DNA of 64,000 nucleotides. Origin: JANQSP01 sp965226095 (GTDB lineage Bacteria; Bdellovibrionota; Bdellovibrionia; Bdellovibrionales; UBA1609). This document shows positions 1 through 9,139 of this stretch, in pieces. The position numbers and the translations under genes were made by a program. Position 1 is the stretch's first letter. Each line of letters starts with the position of its first letter. The DNA lies in assembly GCA_965226095.1 (NCBI GenBank), contig OZ245336.1:372001-436000 (forward strand). The letters are read 5' to 3'. The notes beneath the pieces were generated by a model. The model worked only from the letters and a program-made list of their open reading frames with translations, was not told the origin of the DNA and made no database searches.

Positions 1-1
1 G

Positions 2-712
2 TTGGAAGTGCATTTTTCAGAATTACGTTATAGATTATTTAAAGGTCTCTTTAGTGTCTTAATAGTTTTTTTATTGTGTTGGATTTTTAGTGATGAAATT
101 CTGGATTTTTTCAGAAAACCTATTCAACCTTTTTTGAAAAATACATCTGGTGGCTTGGTTTTTACTGCCCCCATGGATCAATTCTTAGCTCATATTAAAA
201 TATCAATCTTTACAGCTGTATTTGTTTCCAGTCCTTATTGGCTTTTTCAGTTATGGCTTTTTATAGCTCCCGGTCTTTATAAAGCTGAAAAAAAATTGTT
301 TTTAGCTTTTTGGATAATAGGGACAATTTTGTTTTTGTCAGGAGTTAGTTTTGCTTACTTTATTGTATTTCCTGTGGTTTTTCAGATTCTGCTTTTTTTT
401 GGAAATGGAGTGGATCAACCTATGATTACAATCAATAATTATTTGTCTTTTTTGGTACAGATGATAATGGTATTTGGTTTGCTCTTTGAACTGCCGCTTG
501 TGTTATTATTTTTGAGCCGTATTGGTTTAATATCCATTGAGAATTTAAAAAAATACAGGAAACTAGCTATATTGATTTTAGCTGTTATATCCGCTTTTGT
601 CAGCCCTCCTGATATTTTAAGTATGTTTTTATTATTATTTCCTTTGATTGGTCTTTATGAGTTTTCTATTTTTTTAATAATAGTTTTTCAAAAGACGTTA
701 TTTAAAAAATAA
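2..712 (+). CDS. tatC: Sec-independent protein translocase TatC (5' partial)
   Basis: Multi-spanning inner-membrane receptor of the twin-arginine pathway, which exports folded proteins. The sequence has the TatC landmarks: an N-terminal HFSELRYRL (family form HLxELRxRL), the SPYWLFQLWLFIAPGLY segment after the first periplasmic loop, and SPPDILSMFLL...LYEFSI near the C-terminus, with about six hydrophobic helices. The first visible codon is TTG at the window edge. TatC proteins normally have a few more residues before the HxxELR motif, so the true start is probably upstream and the gene is cut. It converges on lon with only 38 bp between the stops. TatA/B would be expected upstream, outside the window. 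Confidence 0.93.
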   Translation: MEVHFSELRYRLFKGLFSVLIVFLLCWIFSDEILDFFRKPIQPFLKNTSGGLVFTAPMDQFLAHIKISIFTAVFVSSPYWLFQLWLFIAPGLYKAEKKLFLAFWIIGTILFLSGVSFAYFIVFPVVFQILLFFGNGVDQPMITINNYLSFLVQMIMVFGLLFELPLVLLFLSRIGLISIENLKKYRKLAILILAVISAFVSPPDILSMFLLLFPLIGLYEFSIFLIIVFQKTLFKK

Positions 713-750
713 AATATTATATAAACTATTTGTACAGATATTCTTATTTA

Positions 751-3162
751 CTAAGAAGCGATAGATACTTCAGAGTTTTTTTGAAGCTTTGGAGCTTGAG
801 GAAATGCTTTTTCTAAAGCGATTGTAAATACTTCATTTAAATTTTTAACATAAAAAAAATTAATTTTATTTCTTAATTCTCTAAGAGTGGCATCTTTTTT
901 ATTTCGGGCTTCAATATCTACTTGATTCTTTATTGGTAAAATAATATTTGTGATACCGTGATTTAAAGCTGCCAATGCTTTTTCTTTTATGCCTCCTACA
1001 GGTAGCACTTGTCCTTGTAAACCAATCTCCCCTGTCATGGCAATATCTTTTCTGACAGCGGTATTGGTGATCAGACTGATAAGAGTAGTGGCTAAAGTTA
1101 CTCCAGCAGATGGTCCATCTTTAGGTGTAGCACCAGCCGGCAAATGAATATGTATTTCATTTTTTTTAAACCATTCAGGTGATATACCTATTTCTTCAGA
1201 ATATTTTCTAACATAGGAAAAAGCGGCTTTGGCAGATTCTTCCATTACTTTCCCCAATTGTCCGGTTAAAATAATTCCCTTATTAGATTGATTGCTCATA
1301 CTGATAGCTTCTACATATAAGATTTCACCACCAGCTTGCGTCCATGCTAACCCAGTACTGACACCCACTTTACTCACTTTTAAATTATCTTCTTTTAAGA
1401 ATCGTACAGGCCCCAGTAATTCTATGATTTTTTTAGGTGTAACAACTAGTTCTTTTACTTTTCCTAGTACAATTTGTTTAGCTGCTTTTCGACAAAGAGA
1501 ACCTATTTCTCTATTTAAATTTCTAAGTCCCGCTTCTTTGGTGTATCCGGTGATGAGATGCTCAACACCTTTTTCAGTAAAAGAGATATTGGAATGATCA
1601 ATTCCATTGTTTGTGATTTGTTTGTTAATAATATATTTTTTGGTGATTTCCTTCTTTTCTTTTAGAGTATATCCAGATAAATTAATAATTTCCATTCTGT
1701 CTCTTAAAGCATAGGGGATATTTTCAACCATATTAGCAGTGGCAATAAATAAAACTTGGCTTAAATCAAAGCTTAAATTTAAATAGTGATCTTTAAAAGT
1801 ATTATTTTGTTCAGGATCTAAAACCTCTAACATAGCGGCACTTGGGTCCCCTCTAAAATCTGATCCTAATTTATCCACTTCATCTAAAACCATAATTGGA
1901 TTGTTGGATTGAACTTGTTTTAAAGATTGTATAATTTTTCCAGGCATGGCTCCTACGTAAGTGCGGCGATGTCCACGAATTTCTGCTTCGTCTTTTATAC
2001 CACCTAAAGCTACTCGACAATATTTTCTTTCCATAGCTGTAGCAATACTTTTTCCTAATGAAGTTTTTCCTACTCCAGGAGGGCCTACAAAGCATAGAAT
2101 GGGGCCTTTAATTTGATTATCTTTTTTTAATTTTCGAACGGCTAAGAGCTCTAAAATTCTTTCTTTAACTTCATGCAAACCAAAATGATCTTGTTCTAAA
2201 ATTTTTCTAGCTGTTTCAATATCCAGATTATCAGTTGTGTGTTTACTCCACGGCAATTCCACCATCCAGTCCAGATAAGTTCGAATCATAGAAGCTTCAC
2301 TGGATTCAGAATGCATTTTTTCTAATCGAGAAAGATGTTTCAACACTTCTTTTTGAGCATAATTTGGCATACAAGCATCTTTTATTTTCTCTGTTAATTC
2401 CTGGATTTCTTCATTTTTTGGGTCTGCTCTATTAACGGAAGATACTGAGTTATTCAAAGTGTGTGCAGTAGAGGTATTGTTTGATATTTTAGATAAATTT
2501 GTTTTTAACATCTTTTTTATTCGACTTTGCATTTTTAAAATTTCGACTTCTTTATTTAAAATCTGATATAAATATTCCAATCGTTTAACTGGATCAAAAA
2601 TTTCTAATATATTTTGCATTTCATGTGTTTTTAATTCAAAGTGACCGGTAATTAAATCTGTTAAACGACCTGGAGTATTGATTTCATTTAATATAATTAA
2701 TAAATCAGAAGAAAACTGTCCACTAACTGTTGAAATGGTATTTAGCATGTTTTTTGTATTTTCCATTAATTTAATAGCTTTTTGTGACAATGGAGTGTTT
2801 TCCACATCTTGTACTTCTTTTATACTCGCTTCATAGTAAGAATTTATGAATTTTATTTTTTGTATAACTCCTCTGGAAAGCCCTTGAACTAATAGTTTTT
2901 TTCTTCCATCTTTAAGAGTTTTCATTCTTAAAATGATACCGATGGTACCAGTATTAAAAACAGAGTCTTCATTTAATTCTTTTTCTATAGAATTTTTCTG
3001 TGTAGATAGGAAAATCAATTTATTTTTATTTAAAGATTCTTCAACTGCTTTTTTGGAAATGTCTCTCTCTACATATAAAGATAACAACATATATGGAAAT
3101 ACTACGGCATCTCTAATAGGAAGCAATGGCAGAGCTGAAGGTGTGCAAATTTTATTACTCAT
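751..3162 (-). CDS. lon: ATP-dependent protease La (Lon)
   Basis: Cytoplasmic AAA+ serine protease that degrades misfolded and regulatory proteins. At 803 aa it is full length. Domains in order: N-terminal substrate-binding domain (about 10-200), helical linker, AAA+ module with Walker A GPPGVGKT near residue 360 and Walker B MVLDEVDK, then the Lon protease domain with catalytic Ser685 in KDGPSAG and Lys728 in GGIKEK, the usual 43-residue spacing of the dyad. A Ser/Asn-rich stretch around 225-245 looks like a family-variable linker. The ATG start has an AAGGATG ribosome site 5 bases upstream. A TATAAT lies on the minus strand at 3202-3197, but no good -35 box is visible. The upstream neighbour on this strand is the lppC-like gene, 78 bp away. 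Confidence 0.98.
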   Translation of the reverse strand: MSNKICTPSALPLLPIRDAVVFPYMLLSLYVERDISKKAVEESLNKNKLIFLSTQKNSIEKELNEDSVFNTGTIGIILRMKTLKDGRKKLLVQGLSRGVIQKIKFINSYYEASIKEVQDVENTPLSQKAIKLMENTKNMLNTISTVSGQFSSDLLIILNEINTPGRLTDLITGHFELKTHEMQNILEIFDPVKRLEYLYQILNKEVEILKMQSRIKKMLKTNLSKISNNTSTAHTLNNSVSSVNRADPKNEEIQELTEKIKDACMPNYAQKEVLKHLSRLEKMHSESSEASMIRTYLDWMVELPWSKHTTDNLDIETARKILEQDHFGLHEVKERILELLAVRKLKKDNQIKGPILCFVGPPGVGKTSLGKSIATAMERKYCRVALGGIKDEAEIRGHRRTYVGAMPGKIIQSLKQVQSNNPIMVLDEVDKLGSDFRGDPSAAMLEVLDPEQNNTFKDHYLNLSFDLSQVLFIATANMVENIPYALRDRMEIINLSGYTLKEKKEITKKYIINKQITNNGIDHSNISFTEKGVEHLITGYTKEAGLRNLNREIGSLCRKAAKQIVLGKVKELVVTPKKIIELLGPVRFLKEDNLKVSKVGVSTGLAWTQAGGEILYVEAISMSNQSNKGIILTGQLGKVMEESAKAAFSYVRKYSEEIGISPEWFKKNEIHIHLPAGATPKDGPSAGVTLATTLISLITNTAVRKDIAMTGEIGLQGQVLPVGGIKEKALAALNHGITNIILPIKNQVDIEARNKKDATLRELRNKINFFYVKNLNEVFTIALEKAFPQAPKLQKNSEVSIAS

Positions 3163-3240
3163 ATAAACATCCTTATTATTGATTGTTCGGATATTTATTA
3201 TAATGCTTTAAATAAAATGTTTTTAGATTTTAAAATATAA

Positions 3241-5040
3241 TCAGAAGTCCGGTTTTACAGGTTTAATTTTATAATTTTCGATTTTGAAGATTTGTAGAGG
3301 CCGGATGAACTCTCTGTTTTTGTTGATGGATAACTCACCCAAAGGTCCATAAAATTTTTTTGTATTTTGTAGTTCTTTTCGAAGTTCAGAGCGATTGTCA
3401 GCTCCATCAATAATAGCTTGACGAAGAAGAAGTGTAGATTCATAAGCTAAAAGCTCAAACAAACCTGGTTTTTGGCTGAAAATTTGTAGAAATTGTGCGT
3501 AAAAATCTGTTTCTTGAAATTTTTTTGTGGATAGTCCTGTATCAGCAAAGAAGGCTTTTTTTAAATATCGGGAACTTTTTTTAATATTAAGGGATTGATT
3601 CCATAATGAAGGACCTACTAAATAAACATTATTTATATCATTATAAGGTAAGTGTGAGGCAATGGAATCTAGGGTTTTAATGGAATCAGGAATGAAAAGA
3701 GCTTCAAAATCTACAACTGGTGCTAAAATATTGTTTTTGGGGACTGATCTATTTTGAGGTAATTGTGGTTTTTTTAAGTACCAGTCTTTTAATTTTTCTT
3801 TGTATTCTGTTAATCGGTCTTTTTGATAATAAGTGCCAGTTAATCTTTTAATAGGACCATTAAAATCTGTTTCACCAGGTTTATAAGTTTGTGCTCCTGT
3901 GATTATTCCTCCTTGTTGTTCTACGTCTTTCCAAAAGGCATTAGTGTAATCCACGCCATATGAATCATTAGGATATAAAATGGCGAAGGTTTTGATTTTA
4001 AATTGTGTAGCTAAAAATTTAGTTAATTGCTTAGTGATAAGAGAAGATGTTAAGCTATTTTGGAATACATACTGACCAATTTCAGTCAGCTGTGACTTTT
4101 GTGAAGTAAGAATAACGGGGATACCAAAATTCTGTGCTTCTTCTGCAATAGCATTGGCTGTGCGGCTGAGTATCCCTCCGACGATGGCTATAACATGGTA
4201 TTGAGTAACAAGTTTTTCCACGGCTTTTTTAGCTTTATCTGCTTGTCCTTGACTATCCAGTACAATCAGTTGGAAAGAGGATTTTTCATTAATATAAAAG
4301 CCTAAACCCATTTGTAGACCTTTTAGACTGCGTTTTCCTATTTTAGCTGAGGGACCACTGAGAGGTAAAATAGCTCCAATATATCTTTTATTGATAATTT
4401 TTCTGGATTCAATAGCCTTTAAATATTTTAAAGCTCTCTCTTCCAGGTTGCTGTCGATAGAAGAACTTAGAAATTTTTTTAAAAAACCATAAGATTTATT
4501 AAATTTCTCTTTATAGAATAAAACTTTTCCCAATTGATAAAATATCAAATCTTTTACTGGTGTAATATATTTTTTACCCTCTACTTCTCTTAATTCTTTT
4601 TCTTTCATATTGATTATGAGATGAAAAGCTTTTTTTCTATAAATAGATTTTTTTTGTCCTGATTGATGGAGAATATTACAATAGACCTCTAGTAATTTTT
4701 TAGATTCAACTTCAGGAGTTTTGAGTAATATATTTAATTGAAGTTGATAAATTTTAGTTAATATTTCTTTAGGCAAAGAAATTTTTTCATATAATAAATC
4801 ATTAATAGTGTTTTGTGCTTTTTTTAATTGCCCTGATTGGAAATTTGATTTAGCGGATAAAAATAATTGTTTCTGTTTTTTTTGTTTAAGTAAAAATGGG
4901 TTGGGTTGTGAGATTTTTTCTGCTTTTCTTTTAGTTGATGGTGGAAGGGATGTATTTTTTTCTTGTAGAGGTTCTTTATTAATAGGAAATAAAGTACAGG
5001 AGCAAAGAAATAAGAAAATAATAATTATAGAACAATTCAT
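3241..5040 (-). CDS. LppC/LpoA-like lipoprotein with periplasmic-binding-protein fold
   Basis: A 599-aa predicted lipoprotein: a short hydrophobic leader ending LCSC (lipobox-like, Cys about residue 14) followed by a Lys/Pro-rich linker. Residues about 45-215 are helical and TPR-like. From about residue 220 (GAILPLSGPSAKIGKRSLKG) a type-I periplasmic-binding-protein domain runs to the end. This is the architecture of the 'penicillin-binding protein activator' LpoA/LppC family, which stimulates PBP1A in E. coli. An amino-acid ABC transporter binding protein is the alternative, but no permease genes adjoin it. Its ATG overlaps the dnaJ stop (ATGA), so it is translationally coupled to grpE-dnaJ. 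A pbp1A gene is present in this window at 27.6 kb. The function is inferred from architecture only. Confidence 0.78.
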   Translation of the reverse strand: MNCSIIIIFLFLCSCTLFPINKEPLQEKNTSLPPSTKRKAEKISQPNPFLLKQKKQKQLFLSAKSNFQSGQLKKAQNTINDLLYEKISLPKEILTKIYQLQLNILLKTPEVESKKLLEVYCNILHQSGQKKSIYRKKAFHLIINMKEKELREVEGKKYITPVKDLIFYQLGKVLFYKEKFNKSYGFLKKFLSSSIDSNLEERALKYLKAIESRKIINKRYIGAILPLSGPSAKIGKRSLKGLQMGLGFYINEKSSFQLIVLDSQGQADKAKKAVEKLVTQYHVIAIVGGILSRTANAIAEEAQNFGIPVILTSQKSQLTEIGQYVFQNSLTSSLITKQLTKFLATQFKIKTFAILYPNDSYGVDYTNAFWKDVEQQGGIITGAQTYKPGETDFNGPIKRLTGTYYQKDRLTEYKEKLKDWYLKKPQLPQNRSVPKNNILAPVVDFEALFIPDSIKTLDSIASHLPYNDINNVYLVGPSLWNQSLNIKKSSRYLKKAFFADTGLSTKKFQETDFYAQFLQIFSQKPGLFELLAYESTLLLRQAIIDGADNRSELRKELQNTKKFYGPLGELSINKNREFIRPLQIFKIENYKIKPVKPDF

Positions 5041-5990
5041 TTTTTTTGATTCTTGGTCTTTAACAAGGATTGAGCCTTTATTTTAAATTCAGCTACTGCT
5101 GGGTATTTTTTTTGTTTTTTACTTAGAGTTTTTATCCATGCTATTTCATCTGTTGATAAATCAGCCGGGATATCAATCATAATTTTTAAAAACATATCAC
5201 CATGTTTCTCAGTTTTTGAGTCTATTAGAAACCCCATGTTTTTTAATCTTATAATGTGTCCACTATGTACACCTGGAGATAGTGGAAAAGACACGCGCTG
5301 ACCAGTTAAAGTAGGTATTTCTACAGAACCTCCAAGGACAGCTTTGGTAAGGGAAATAGGTAGATCAAGTTCTATATTGAATTCGTCTTTTTTAAACAAA
5401 GGATGTTCTTTATAATGAACAGTTATATATAAATTTTTCATTTTTTTTGCTTTGGTAGTCAAACCGGTTAATTTTATTTTTTGTGAATCTTTCGCTCCGA
5501 GGGGGATACTTGCTAAAAAATTATCTTTAGGTGTTAAACCTTTTAATTTAAGTTTAATGTGTTTTTTACATCCTTTAAAGCCTTGCTCTAAAGATATAGG
5601 TAATTTACCACAAAATTGTTCTTTGGTTTTCTGTGTTACTGGTTGAGGAGGTTGTCCAAAAGATACAGAAGTGACTGATGTTTGTGTTTCAACAGTCGAA
5701 AAAGGTTGATGAGAGGAAAAAGATTCGTACATTGGTTTAGTTTGAGATTTTTTTCTTTTCTCTTTCTCCTTTTCTTTTTTTAACTGTCTATCAAATTCTT
5801 TGCGTTTAAATGTATCACTTAATACTTCATAAGCTTCATTGATTTTTTTAAAAGTTTCCGCTGCTTCTGGATTATTAGGATGTTTATCTGGGTGATGTAT
5901 CCGAACTAATTTATGATAAGATTTTTTTATAGTACTTAGGCTGGATAATGGGGAAACCTGCAAAATATCATAGTATGTTTCTTTACTCAT
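5037..5990 (-). CDS. DnaJ-family co-chaperone without zinc finger (CbpA-like)
   Basis: J-domain protein that would deliver clients to DnaK and stimulate its ATPase. The J domain is residues 1-70 with the HPD motif at 33-35. A charged Lys/Glu linker and a variable region follow, then the two beta-barrel client-binding domains and dimerisation region (DLPISLTKAVLGGSVEIPTLTG; DMFLKIMIDIP). The four CxxCxGxG repeats of canonical DnaJ are absent, making it a class B (CbpA-like) protein although it sits next to grpE. I start at the ATG at 5990, giving MSKETYYDIL and 317 aa; the frame is open further upstream, but that part lies inside grpE. It overlaps the grpE end by 8 bases and the next gene by an ATGA, a tight operon. 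Confidence 0.9.
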   Translation of the reverse strand: MSKETYYDILQVSPLSSLSTIKKSYHKLVRIHHPDKHPNNPEAAETFKKINEAYEVLSDTFKRKEFDRQLKKEKEKEKRKKSQTKPMYESFSSHQPFSTVETQTSVTSVSFGQPPQPVTQKTKEQFCGKLPISLEQGFKGCKKHIKLKLKGLTPKDNFLASIPLGAKDSQKIKLTGLTTKAKKMKNLYITVHYKEHPLFKKDEFNIELDLPISLTKAVLGGSVEIPTLTGQRVSFPLSPGVHSGHIIRLKNMGFLIDSKTEKHGDMFLKIMIDIPADLSTDEIAWIKTLSKKQKKYPAVAEFKIKAQSLLKTKNQKK

Positions 5991-6648
5991 TATCACTTTC
6001 TTTATTATTATTTTTAATTTCAGGAGTGTTTTGGCGGGATACAATGACTTCAGCTGGTCGTAATAATTTATCGTGGAAAAAATAAGCTTCTTTGAACACA
6101 TTAACAATGTGTTCAGGAGCAACATCATCAGTAGCTACAGAGCTAATAGCAGAATGAACAGCCGGATCAAATGGTTTTCCAAGACAAGGGGCTTCTTTAA
6201 TATGAAATTCTTTTAATAAATGTTTTAAATTTTTATAAATTAAGGAAATTCCTTTTTTAAAAGTTTCTGTTGTTTGTTCTGTGAGTTTTGTATTCATAGC
6301 CCTATCAAAATCATCCATTACTTTATTAAGTAAATTTGTAATAAAAAATTGTCCTTCGTATTTTTTAGACAGAACTTGCTGTTTAATGGTTTGTCTTTTA
6401 TAATTGGCATATTCAGCCATAAGAAATTCATAACGTTTTTTTAGCTCTGTATATTGTGTTTCAAATTCTATTGCTGTTTTTTCATTTAGTGATTGTGGTT
6501 CTTTAGAAGAAACTGATTGAGTAGTATGAACCTTTTGTAAATCAATATTGGATTGATCTACAGTTTTTGTTTCATCTTTAAATGTTGTTGAGGATTTTTT
6601 AATTTTTACTTTTTTTCGTACAGGCCGAGCCTTTTTCTTTTTTTTCAT
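5983..6648 (-). CDS. grpE: GrpE nucleotide exchange factor
   Basis: Releases ADP from DnaK during the chaperone cycle. At 221 aa it has a Lys/Ser/Thr-rich disordered N-terminus (1-55), the long coiled-coil helix with LMAEYANYKRQT (family LxAEfxNyrkR), and the C-terminal beta-wing with GKPFDPAVHSAIS and LLRPAEVIVS. ATG start with an AGAGGAA ribosome site. First gene of grpE-dnaJ-lppC; a hairpin terminator upstream separates it from hemW. dnaK is not in the window. No HrcA gene or CIRCE element is visible here, so heat-shock control cannot be read from this locus. Confidence 0.95.
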   Translation of the reverse strand: MKKKKKARPVRKKVKIKKSSTTFKDETKTVDQSNIDLQKVHTTQSVSSKEPQSLNEKTAIEFETQYTELKKRYEFLMAEYANYKRQTIKQQVLSKKYEGQFFITNLLNKVMDDFDRAMNTKLTEQTTETFKKGISLIYKNLKHLLKEFHIKEAPCLGKPFDPAVHSAISSVATDDVAPEHIVNVFKEAYFFHDKLLRPAEVIVSRQNTPEIKNNNKESDNE

Positions 6649-6699
6649 AAATTCCTCTTTGAGATCGAATAAAAATATGTCTATACTGTTTTATCTAAT

Positions 6700-6727
6700 A
6701 AAAATCAAGAGTTATTACTCTGATTTT
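6700..6727 (-). terminator. Intrinsic terminator after hemW
   Basis: Inverted repeat AAAATC-A-AGAGT / ACTCT-GATTTT, with an 11-bp stem, a one-base bulge and a TATT loop. Read on the minus strand it is followed by a run of T residues. It lies between the hemW stop and the grpE start, so it should separate the two transcription units. Confidence 0.6.
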
Positions 6728-6740
6728 ATCTGGTGTTTTC

Positions 6741-7886
6741 TTAGAAAGTCATCTCCCTAAAAATTTCATTGCTTAGTGGATGCCATTTAGGTTTTATTAT
6801 CCATCTTCTGCCTTCTTTTTTTATTTGTCCTTTTTCTTTTAAAAAATTTAACTTCTTAAGAGTACTATTTAATGCTTTTTCCCCAAATCGTGTTTTGAGC
6901 TGTTCTTGTTGTATACCCCAACGGGTTCTTAAAGCTGTGTGACAATAATCAGTGAGAGCTTCATGGGTTTTTAAAAATTCTTTTTGATTATGTGGTAGAC
7001 AGGAAAAAGGGAATGGAACACTCTTTTTTTGAATCTGTTGGCTATATATTTTAAGATTTTTAGGGTTCCAAAAACGAATTCTACGAGAATCTGTTTTTAA
7101 AAAAGAATGAGAACTTAATCCTATCCCCCAATAAGGCCTGTCTCTCCAATAAGTCATATTATGTTTTGAAAAAAATCCAGGCTTTGCAAAATTAGATATC
7201 TCGTATTTTATAAAATGATGTTCAGTTAGTGTTGATTCAATTAATTGAAACATTTTTATTTGTACAGTTTCATCTGGGCGATTTTTTTGTAAAATATGAG
7301 TGGAGGGTAAAGTCATATAGTATGTGCTAATATGATGTGGTTGATAAGAAAGAACAGTATTAAGATCGGCAGTTAAATCTTTTACACTTTGATGGTTAAG
7401 AGCGAAAAGAATATCAGTAGAAAAAATAACATTAGTTTCTTTTAAAAGAGCTAAAGTTTCTGTTGTTTGTTTAGCGGAATGTTCTCGATGGAATAATTTT
7501 AAAATATCATCTCTGAATGTTTGTACACCTACACTAAATCTGTTTACACCAGCTGCCAGATAAGCTTTAAGTTTTTGTTTTGTAATAGTTCCTGGATTTA
7601 TTTCAATACTGATTTCTATATTAGGATGAAAATGAAAGAATTGATTTAAATGATTAATTATATCAGCCAACAGATGAACAGGGATAAGGCTGGGAGTTCC
7701 TCCTCCAAAATATATACTTCTAAGATTTCTATCTTTTATCCCTTCATGTCGATTGTTAATTTCTGTTTTGAGCCAATTGACATAAAGTTCAGGAGGGGGC
7801 ATTTGTTCAACTGTGAAAGTAGTGAAGTCACAAAATCGACATTTTTGTATACAATAGGGAATATGAATATAAATGGCTAAGCTCAT
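6741..7886 (-). CDS. hemW: Radical SAM heme chaperone HemW
   Basis: Radical SAM protein of the HemN-like group. The cluster-binding motif is C12-x3-C16-x2-C19, followed by D-F rather than a fourth cysteine. That CxxxCxxCxF form is what distinguishes HemW from true coproporphyrinogen dehydrogenase HemN. Also present are the YFGGGTPSLIP SAM-binding segment and a C-terminal HemN domain; the length of 381 aa is normal. HemW is thought to carry heme to respiratory enzymes, which fits a genome with a heme-copper oxidase. ATG start; single-gene unit ended by the hairpin downstream. Older annotations often call this family an oxygen-independent coproporphyrinogen oxidase. Confidence 0.92.
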   Translation of the reverse strand: MSLAIYIHIPYCIQKCRFCDFTTFTVEQMPPPELYVNWLKTEINNRHEGIKDRNLRSIYFGGGTPSLIPVHLLADIINHLNQFFHFHPNIEISIEINPGTITKQKLKAYLAAGVNRFSVGVQTFRDDILKLFHREHSAKQTTETLALLKETNVIFSTDILFALNHQSVKDLTADLNTVLSYQPHHISTYYMTLPSTHILQKNRPDETVQIKMFQLIESTLTEHHFIKYEISNFAKPGFFSKHNMTYWRDRPYWGIGLSSHSFLKTDSRRIRFWNPKNLKIYSQQIQKKSVPFPFSCLPHNQKEFLKTHEALTDYCHTALRTRWGIQQEQLKTRFGEKALNSTLKKLNFLKEKGQIKKEGRRWIIKPKWHPLSNEIFREMTF

Positions 7887-8003
7887 ATAAGTAGTGTATT
7901 TTAAAGATTTTAATACTTTTTACTAGTTTTTTTATAAAAAAACTAGATATTTTTCATAAATTAATACCTTTAAAAAACCAATTTTTTTGATATAATGTAT
8001 TTT

Positions 8004-8594
8004 ATGTCAAAGCCAACTTGTTTAAAAGTTGATCTGGATTTTTTTAAGGTTTTGGTTTTAGAAGGTTTGAATCAATCCGGAGTTCAAGTATCTGCATCAG
8101 TTAAAGATTATTTAACAAAGCTTTTGCAGTTTTATATTTTTTCTGATCATTTATTTTCAGAAATTAGTTCTTCTGGTAAAAAGCGAACAAAAACAATGGC
8201 TGAAATGTATTTAAATAGTTGTGCTCCTACAGGTAATATGAAGAGCTCTCTTAAAGAATTAGGAGATACTAGTTTGTATATTAGTGGTTTTTTTAGAGAG
8301 TCTTTGAAAAGAAAACTAATATCAGTGAACTATTATATAGAAATGGGACAACAAGCCTATGAGACTTTAGCGGACCTACATAGCCAGGAATTGTTTAAGG
8401 AAATGTCTGCTCGTTTTAAGGATTTAACTTTTGTTTTATTTTATATTCAGAAGCATCAATCTTACGAACCTTATGTGATGTCTCTTTTGGATCGTTATTT
8501 AGATACAGGTTGTTATAAATCAGCTGAGGCACTTAATAAAGAAGGAATTAATGTACCTTTTAAAAAGAAAAAAACTGACTTTTTTTCTCATTAA
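8004..8594 (+). CDS. Conserved-looking hypothetical protein
   Basis: A 196-aa soluble protein with no signal peptide or membrane segment. It is helix-rich with a central GDTSLYISGFFRESLKRKLIS stretch that looks like a family motif, but I do not recognise the function. Two in-frame ATGs exist, 7995 and 8004. I prefer 8004 because a perfect TATAAT occupies 7991-7996 and overlaps the first ATG, and neither ATG has a Shine-Dalgarno sequence, so the message may be leaderless or nearly so. It stands alone, divergent from hemW and convergent on the biotin carrier gene. Confidence 0.72.
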   Translation: MSKPTCLKVDLDFFKVLVLEGLNQSGVQVSASVKDYLTKLLQFYIFSDHLFSEISSSGKKRTKTMAEMYLNSCAPTGNMKSSLKELGDTSLYISGFFRESLKRKLISVNYYIEMGQQAYETLADLHSQELFKEMSARFKDLTFVLFYIQKHQSYEPYVMSLLDRYLDTGCYKSAEALNKEGINVPFKKKKTDFFSH

Positions 8595-8608
8595 ATAATC
8601 ATTTTATA

Positions 8609-9139
8609 TTATTTGTTGCTTAGTGAAAGCAATATAGCTCCAGCTTCTATATTTTGTTCTTCTTTAACATGAATTTTTTTAATTTTACCAGGTTTTTCTG
8701 CTCGTATTTCATTTTCCATTTTCATAGCTTCAATGATTAACAATAAGTCATTTTCCTGCACTAAATCTCCTAATTTTACCTGTATCTCTACTATTTTACC
8801 AGGCATTCCTGATTTGATATAAATGTCTTCTTTTGCATTGTTATTCATTCCAATTTTATTATGAAGTATTTTCTCTTCAGTTATTAAGTGAATATGTTTA
8901 TGAGAGCCTTTTGTAAATGCTGTATAATGATCTCCTTTAGAAATAATATCGATTAAGTAAGAGCGATTTTTAAATAGAAAGCTTAAAACCTCTCCAAATT
9001 GTTGATAATCGTTTTTAGGGATATTATGTGTTTCTTTGTCATTGGTTTGTTGATCTGTAAGAGTGATTATCCACTTATTAATTAACTCTTGGACTTCTAT
9101 TTTATATTTTTTATTTTTAGTTTGAGCGAAAAACAACAT
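8609..9139 (-). CDS. Biotin carboxyl carrier protein of an acyl-CoA carboxylase
   Basis: 176 aa. The C-terminal 75 residues form a biotinyl domain with the EAMKMEN motif; the biotin-accepting lysine is Lys140. The N-terminal half (1-100) resembles the linker seen in stand-alone carriers of acetyl/propionyl-CoA carboxylases. It would shuttle CO2 from the biotin carboxylase encoded just upstream to the carboxyltransferase. The start overlaps the biotin carboxylase stop by one base (TAATG). It is the last gene of asnS-carboxyltransferase-carboxylase-carrier. Confidence 0.9.
   Translation of the reverse strand: MLFFAQTKNKKYKIEVQELINKWIITLTDQQTNDKETHNIPKNDYQQFGEVLSFLFKNRSYLIDIISKGDHYTAFTKGSHKHIHLITEEKILHNKIGMNNNAKEDIYIKSGMPGKIVEIQVKLGDLVQENDLLLIIEAMKMENEIRAEKPGKIKKIHVKEEQNIEAGAILLSLSNK

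Noticed and set aside
5990..6128. Extended N-terminus of the DnaJ-like protein
   Set aside because: The extra 46 codons lie within grpE and precede the canonical J-domain start. The ATG at 5990 fits the family and the operon overlap.
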